A stretch of 64,000 nucleotides of DNA from positions 151,785-215,784 of the forward strand of contig MCFH01000078.1 in assembly GCA_002104945.1 (NCBI GenBank), read 5' to 3'. Positions 58,903 to 64,000 of this stretch are shown one piece after another. The notes below the pieces were generated by a model. It saw only the letters and a program-made list of their open reading frames with translations. It was not told the origin of the DNA and ran no database searches. Numbering within the stretch: position 1 is the stretch's first letter; each line of letters opens with the position of its first letter. The translations under genes were made by a program, and so were the position numbers. The stretch is from Piromyces finnis. Lineage: Eukaryota > Neocallimastigomycota > Neocallimastigomycetes > Neocallimastigales > Neocallimastigaceae.

Positions 58903-59542
58903 CTTTAAGGGAAAATTATTAAGACTAAGCTCATGGTACTGAGCGATTAAAAAACATTTTATTCATCAAATTTAAGTATTTGATGAATAAGTGAATGTTT
59001 GATTTTTCAGGTAAGTTTGTATAGTATTTAATTAGAAGAGTAATACATTTTGTTGCTGTATTTTTTCTTTTATTCATGTATTCATGTAGTACTACTCTTC
59101 TCTTGTAAGAATCCAATGTAGTCAACTTTAGCATTTGCATTGTACTTTTATATTCATGTAGCTATTGTTGTATTGTTTCTTGTAAGAGACTGATTCACTC
59201 TACATCATGTAAAAATACTATTCACAAGCTTTCTGGTGTCGACATTCTTGATTCAAATTTTTTACCAATTTAAATATTTAATGAAAAGTAAAGTCAAACA
59301 AGTTTAGTGTCAAAAAGCGAATCGAATTTACTAACAACAAACCAAAACTAGAATTTTTAAAGAAAATTTACAACTAGAATTCAAAAAAAAGAAACTTTAA
59401 ACAAAGCATCGTAACAATTTTTGTACTATCCAGTACTTTTAAGAAGAGAGAGAGAGACAGATTTTTTTCCATATACGTTATATTTGTAATTTTTATTAGT
59501 ATTTATTTTATATTCAATATTTTTTAATTAGAATTTATTATC
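58903..59542 (+). other. Probable 5' UTR / promoter region of the LINE
   Basis: Leads directly to the LINE ATG. Contains a perfect 13-bp inverted repeat (58959-58971 with 58978-58990, loop TTAAGT), two imperfect repeats built round TATTCATGTA and CTTGTAAGA (about 59070-59115 and 59150-59190), and a GA-rich tract just upstream of the ORF (AAGAGAGAGAGAGACAG, 59443-59459). Taking it as part of the element is inference, since no second 5' end is in the window. Confidence 0.5.
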
Positions 59543-62500
59543 ATGTCAGTCCTTTATATTAAAGATAAGAATTATATCAGACGTGATACCCGGTCTTATG
59601 GTATCCCCTTAGATGATATTCGCTCCTTCTTTATCCGTGGTATTCGATCATGGTCAGTAAATATGCTATGGGAAAAACTCGAGGTTATTCTAGAAGATAA
59701 ATTTAATTCAGTTATTAGTGTTAAATATTTTCAAACTTTCAATGATCACTTTTTCTTAGTCAAGGTTCATGGTTCATCAAAAGATTGTATTAAAATCTTA
59801 CACATGTTAAAGAAGAAACTTTCAGTTACCTCAATTTCCTTTTCAGCTCGTAGTAAAAGGAATCACAAATACACTTTTTCCACTCTCAAACGTAAAATTT
59901 TAGTTTCTAATAAACATCAACATTCTATTCAACAATCATTTCAACAATCAGTTCAACAATCTCATCAACAATCCGATCTTCAACAAGATCTTCAACAGGA
60001 TCTTCAACAAGTTTCCCATCATGAAAATATTCCAGATCTACAGCAAACACAATTTCAATCTCAACATTCAACAATTAATTCTAATAGTTCTATCAACTCT
60101 GATAACAGTTCAATAGTTGATAGTTCTTCAGTTTCACAGCCATCTAGTAATAGTTCTACTTATTCCTCTGATGCATCATCCATTAATAACGATGACTTTA
60201 ATAATAATAATAATAGCAACGATTCTTCCTCATCCAACAAGCCTGATAACTTTTCTTTTTGTCTTAGTTGGAACACCAATGGGTGGAATCATGAAAAGAG
60301 GGATAGTATTAGCTATTTCACAGCTATTTTCAAACCATTATTCTTATGTTTCCAAGAAACTGGTAATGGTTCTGGTTCGAATACAGATTATCCTTGTCGT
60401 GTTACTTTGCGAAACTATAGACACTTTTTCAAGAAAGCTGACGAATCAGTTCCGGGAATGAGAGGTTTATATTTAGGTTTTCACAATTCGTGTCAAGCCT
60501 CACTTGAAAACTTCTCTGGAAAGTATATTATTTCTATTTATACTTTTAGTCTCTGGAATAGATTCAAATGCTCGATTGGAAATGTTTATATGCCTCATAG
60601 TCATCACAACATCTATGTTGATCATGCAAAGTTAGAAGTTCGCTTGTGGTTACAAACTCATTCATCCCATCCATCGATTCTTGTTGGTGATTTTAATATG
60701 TCTAAAGTAAAATTATCCAACTGGTTATCAACTAATGGATTAGGAGATTGGGAAATTCTTCCGCTTAGAGGGTCTACTATCTCTTGGACTCGAGGTGATC
60801 AATCTTCCGACATTGACCATGCTCTTATCAATTCGAAGATGAAAGATCTTATTCACTCAGGATCATTTATAAATAATTTTTATCCTGTATCAGACCATAA
60901 GCCACTTCTTATTAATGGTAAAATTATTCCTATGGAAGATTTTTCTAATGACTTTAACGTTCCTAAGAAAATTCTGAAATGGAATAGATTAAAATGTACT
61001 GAGGAAAAGGAATCTATTCTCAGTCATAATAAATTCCAAATACTTTCAGCAAAATTCAACGATCCTAATGCTTCTACAGATGAACTTTCCAAAGAATTTA
61101 CTTCAACTGCTTTTTCAATTGCAGACGAGCTCAGTATTACCTCAGCAAATAATGTTATAAAGTCTTCATTTCATATTTCACAACAAATTTTTAATCTCCA
61201 AAAAATCAAAATGAAGTTGTATAAGAGATTTAAAAAAGAAAGAATTTATGATATAGATGAATTTATTAAAAGAATTAAAATCTACCGTAAGCTCATTGAT
61301 TACATCCACAAAAGATGTAATGAATTTAGGAAGCAAGAATATCTTCATTGGATTAAAACAGGATGTGAGTATATGAAGAGTCATAATCCTAAGAAGGCCT
61401 GGAAATGGATCAAAAAAACTGCAAAAATTGGAAAAGATTCTTTCTTTATTGCTCAACCAATTAAAAACAAAAATGGAGAATTAGTTGTTGCTACGGAAGA
61501 ACAACTAGATGTGTGGCATGATCATTTCGAAAATCTTGCATCAGATCCAAGTGGTGTAAGTCTTGATTTGGAGCATTGGTATGAAGAACCAACGAATAAA
61601 CGTTTTTCACTTCCTATGCTTGATGAGTGGGATATCAACCAAGATATTAGTATTGATGAAGTCAAGTCAGCTATCCTCTCTACTCCAAATTATAAAGCAT
61701 CAGGTCCGGATGGTATTCCAATTGAATTTTACAAAGCATTAATTCCATCAAGTAATGATTCTAATAATGCTACAGATAATAATTCTTCTGGTAATACTAC
61801 TTCAGATAATGATGCTCATGGTTTAAATTTTATTCTTAAATTATTTAACCGTATTTGGGATGGAGATTTCCCCAACTCATGGAATGAATCCAGTATTGTT
61901 TCTATTCCTAAGAAGGGAGATTTGACAGATTGTGATAACTATCGAGGTATATCACTTATCAATAATGGTATTAAGTTGATCTCCAAAATTGTCACCACTA
62001 GAATCTCAGAATATGGTCTAAAGAATAATTTCATTAGACCTGAACAATTTGGTTTTCGAAAAAAGGAAGAAAGTATCAGTCTTTTCATTTCAATCCAAGA
62101 AATATGCCGTAGACGTCAATTAGATAATAAAGAGACATATTTGGCCTTTTTAGATCTCAGGAAAGCATACGATTCAGTCCCAATCGGTAATATTCTCCAT
62201 AAATTAGATTGTTTAGGAATCCGAGGTAAGAGTTTACAATTTATCAAAAATTTATATTTAACATCTAAGGCTAATGTCAAATTAGATGGACAATTCTCGA
62301 AATCTTTTGATGTGAAGAAAGGAGTCCGTCAAGGTTGCCCTCTTTCTCCTATTCTCTTTAATCTCTTTATTAATGATATATTTAGAGAGTGCGAAGATCT
62401 AGGAGTCAGTTTAGGTGACACTCGATGCTGTGGTGGACTTTTTGCAGATGATATAGTTATTTGTGCTCCAACAAGAGGATGCTTAAAAAAGATGCTTAGA

Positions 62501-64000
62501 AGAGTTAATGAATGGGCACTGTATAATGAAATGGAATTTGGTATCCAGAAATGTTCAACGATGGTGATTCGTCCTGAATCAATAGAAAATCAGAACAAGA
62601 GAGATCCAACATTTTACTTAGCAGGACAACCCATTCCAACTACTGATTGCTATACTTATCTTGGTGTTCCATTTGATAAGAATCTGTCCCTTAAACCAGT
62701 AATTAAAGCTCTTAATAACAAGGTTTTGAAAGGACTTTTCTCAGTCAGTAAATTCTTAAGAAATCCTAATATTCCTATTCCTTTCAAAAAACTAGTACTT
62801 AACTCACAAGTGATTAGCAGAGTTTCATACTTTGCACCATTACTTGGATCCAACAAAGCTAGGTCTAGGATTGCTCAGAAGCATGTTAACAAAGGAATAC
62901 GATGGATTGCCGGAGTTCATAAAGCCGTATCGTTTATATCTTTATACTCTATCTCAAAAGATTTGAATATTCCTCCATTGTCAGCCAAATGTGCTTTAGC
63001 TCAGGTTAGATGTTTTAACAAATGGAAAAACTCAAGTTGTATTATCTCACACCTTGTCAATTACATTCCTAAATTTAGAAAATACACGTGGTGCAAATCA
63101 AGTAGGACACTTGATAAAAAATTAAAGAAACATGGAGATGTTAAAGCAGTTAAAAACTTTTATTGGAAAGATCTCAAAGGGAATTCAATCAAAGCGCAAT
63201 ATTATGATGATAATAAATTTATTGAAACTAAAGATTTTATTAAATTATGTTATGAGTACCCAGAGTTTGCCTATGGTTTCTACTGGCTATTGAAAGCAAG
63301 AAGCGGATACAAGTTGGATGCTAGAGTTGCCAAAGCTGCTAAATTTGTTGATCCAGTTTGTCCTAACTACTGTCCATGTTGCAAGTGTGGTGTTCAAAGT
63401 ATTAAACATTGGTTATTAGATTGTCCAACATTTAGAGATATCCGAATTAAACATTATGATTCTATAGTCCAGCTACTAAATTTTTTCAGTCAACGTAATT
63501 CCAACAGTCCTATCAATAATAATGAAATTGATAATGTCAGCAGAGATAGCAATAACAGTAATAGTAATAGTAACAATAATAATAATAACAATAGTAATAA
63601 TAACAATAGTAGTAATAGTAATAATAGAAATAGTAATAATAACAATAGTAGTAATAGAAATAATAATATTAGTAATGATAGCAATAGTGATGATAATAAT
63701 TCTAATTTAGATAGTAATTTAGTTAATGATAGTAATAGTTCTAATAATCCGGTGAATATTAATGTGTATGATTATTCTAGTGTGTGCAGTAAAATATTTA
63801 AATTCCTTCTTGGGGGAAGAAGTTTTAACAATATTAATTACAATTCAAGGGAATGGAAAGAACTTTGTAAGCGTCAGATTCAATCTGATACTAACGAAGG
63901 AACACCATTCTTGACGGTAACCGCGGAACTTCTAACCAAAATCATGCCTTTTGCTATTGGCCAGCAATGGTCAATGTTCAAAAGGTTTGAAGCAACATCC
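59543..64000 (+). CDS. Non-LTR retrotransposon polyprotein (EEP endonuclease, reverse transcriptase, zinc finger), open at right edge
   Basis: One uninterrupted frame of 1,486 codons with no stop in the window. Order: N-terminal region, about 1-110, of unknown fold (MSVLYIKDKNYIRRD), perhaps gag- or RRM-like; a Gln/Ser/Asn-rich linker, about 125-235; an APE-type endonuclease, about 237-455, with WNTNGW (N245 region), QE at 271-272, GDFNM at 382-386 and SDH at 450-452; a reverse transcriptase, about 700-1000, with YKASGPDGIP, PEQFGFRKKEES, FLDLRKAYDSV, GVRQGCPLSPILFN and the catalytic FADD at 967-970; a Cys-rich finger CPNYCPCCKCG..H..C at 1273-1294; then an Asn-rich tract and a conserved C-terminal part. 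No RNase H domain seen. The truncated copy at 15 kb implies a stop about 45 codons beyond the edge. All catalytic motifs look intact. Confidence 0.92.
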   Translation, partial: MSVLYIKDKNYIRRDTRSYGIPLDDIRSFFIRGIRSWSVNMLWEKLEVILEDKFNSVISVKYFQTFNDHFFLVKVHGSSKDCIKILHMLKKKLSVTSISFSARSKRNHKYTFSTLKRKILVSNKHQHSIQQSFQQSVQQSHQQSDLQQDLQQDLQQVSHHENIPDLQQTQFQSQHSTINSNSSINSDNSSIVDSSSVSQPSSNSSTYSSDASSINNDDFNNNNNSNDSSSSNKPDNFSFCLSWNTNGWNHEKRDSISYFTAIFKPLFLCFQETGNGSGSNTDYPCRVTLRNYRHFFKKADESVPGMRGLYLGFHNSCQASLENFSGKYIISIYTFSLWNRFKCSIGNVYMPHSHHNIYVDHAKLEVRLWLQTHSSHPSILVGDFNMSKVKLSNWLSTNGLGDWEILPLRGSTISWTRGDQSSDIDHALINSKMKDLIHSGSFINNFYPVSDHKPLLINGKIIPMEDFSNDFNVPKKILKWNRLKCTEEKESILSHNKFQILSAKFNDPNASTDELSKEFTSTAFSIADELSITSANNVIKSSFHISQQIFNLQKIKMKLYKRFKKERIYDIDEFIKRIKIYRKLIDYIHKRCNEFRKQEYLHWIKTGCEYMKSHNPKKAWKWIKKTAKIGKDSFFIAQPIKNKNGELVVATEEQLDVWHDHFENLASDPSGVSLDLEHWYEEPTNKRFSLPMLDEWDINQDISIDEVKSAILSTPNYKASGPDGIPIEFYKALIPSSNDSNNATDNNSSGNTTSDNDAHGLNFILKLFNRIWDGDFPNSWNESSIVSIPKKGDLTDCDNYRGISLINNGIKLISKIVTTRISEYGLKNNFIRPEQFGFRKKEESISLFISIQEICRRRQLDNKETYLAFLDLRKAYDSVPIGNILHKLDCLGIRGKSLQFIKNLYLTSKANVKLDGQFSKSFDVKKGVRQGCPLSPILFNLFINDIFRECEDLGVSLGDTRCCGGLFADDIVICAPTRGCLKKMLRRVNEWALYNEMEFGIQKCSTMVIRPESIENQNKRDPTFYLAGQPIPTTDCYTYLGVPFDKNLSLKPVIKALNNKVLKGLFSVSKFLRNPNIPIPFKKLVLNSQVISRVSYFAPLLGSNKARSRIAQKHVNKGIRWIAGVHKAVSFISLYSISKDLNIPPLSAKCALAQVRCFNKWKNSSCIISHLVNYIPKFRKYTWCKSSRTLDKKLKKHGDVKAVKNFYWKDLKGNSIKAQYYDDNKFIETKDFIKLCYEYPEFAYGFYWLLKARSGYKLDARVAKAAKFVDPVCPNYCPCCKCGVQSIKHWLLDCPTFRDIRIKHYDSIVQLLNFFSQRNSNSPINNNEIDNVSRDSNNSNSNSNNNNNNNSNNNNSSNSNNRNSNNNNSSNRNNNISNDSNSDDNNSNLDSNLVNDSNSSNNPVNINVYDYSSVCSKIFKFLLGGRSFNNINYNSREWKELCKRQIQSDTNEGTPFLTVTAELLTKIMPFAIGQQWSMFKRFEATS
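63540..63720 (+). repeat. Asn/Ser-coding AAT-AGT-AAC microsatellite within the LINE ORF
   Basis: Mixed AAT, AGT, AAC, AGA and GAT triplets coding mostly Asn and Ser. The same position in the copy at 14 kb has grown to about 820 bp. Confidence 0.8.

Noticed and set aside
60117-60461. 114-codon frame within the LINE
   Set aside because: Shadow frame inside the endonuclease-coding part of the long open frame.

Overview
The window reads as nuclear DNA of a very AT-rich fungus, most likely an anaerobic gut fungus (Neocallimastigomycota). The grounds are: non-coding DNA that is almost all A and T with long homopolymers and (AAT)n arrays; short GT..AG spliceosomal introns; an intact bacterial-type pyruvate formate-lyase, a hallmark enzyme of these fungi; and a giant secreted protein built from Tyr-Tyr-x-Asn / Leu-Ile-x-Cys modules like those I recall from scaffoldins of anaerobic-fungal cellulosomes. 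Genus cannot be told from this sequence alone. A Dictyostelium-like amoeba would explain the base composition but fits the gene content less well.

Layout: 1-3134 (+) is the 3' half of a nine-exon THADA/Trm732-like tRNA-methylation gene. 4859-5954 (+) is a two-exon F-box protein. 5955-10085 is intergenic DNA with two large microsatellite fields. 10086-12368 (+) is pyruvate formate-lyase. 13199-16640 holds truncated LINE copies, one with a nested insertion and a huge AAT expansion. 16790-18470 (-) is a decayed copy of the giant secreted-protein locus. 20644-37189 (-) is the giant gene itself: ten exons, nine introns all in phase 1, about 4,889 residues. 39581-46724 (-) is a large charged coiled-coil gene whose reading frame is broken in an (AAT)n tract. 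47666-49223 (-) is a six-exon alpha/beta hydrolase. 49762-50775 (-) is an intronless Yih1/IMPACT homologue. 50776-55386 is empty AT-rich DNA. 55387-57717 (+) is a secreted acidic repeat protein. 58481-64000 holds a reverse-transcriptase fragment, hairpin-forming tandem repeats and a LINE whose single ORF is open to the right edge.

The genes do not form one pathway. PFL belongs to anaerobic fermentation. The giant protein and the acidic protein look extracellular or surface-bound. THADA, F-box and Yih1 homologues are general eukaryotic regulators. The most interesting object is the giant gene: a secreted transglutaminase-like domain joined to four tandem pairs of phase-1 exons and then to a single 8.6-kb exon with at least 52 short cysteine modules and a C-terminal hydrophobic anchor. 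Exon joins given here were placed by hand from splice motifs and frame continuity; none has transcript support.
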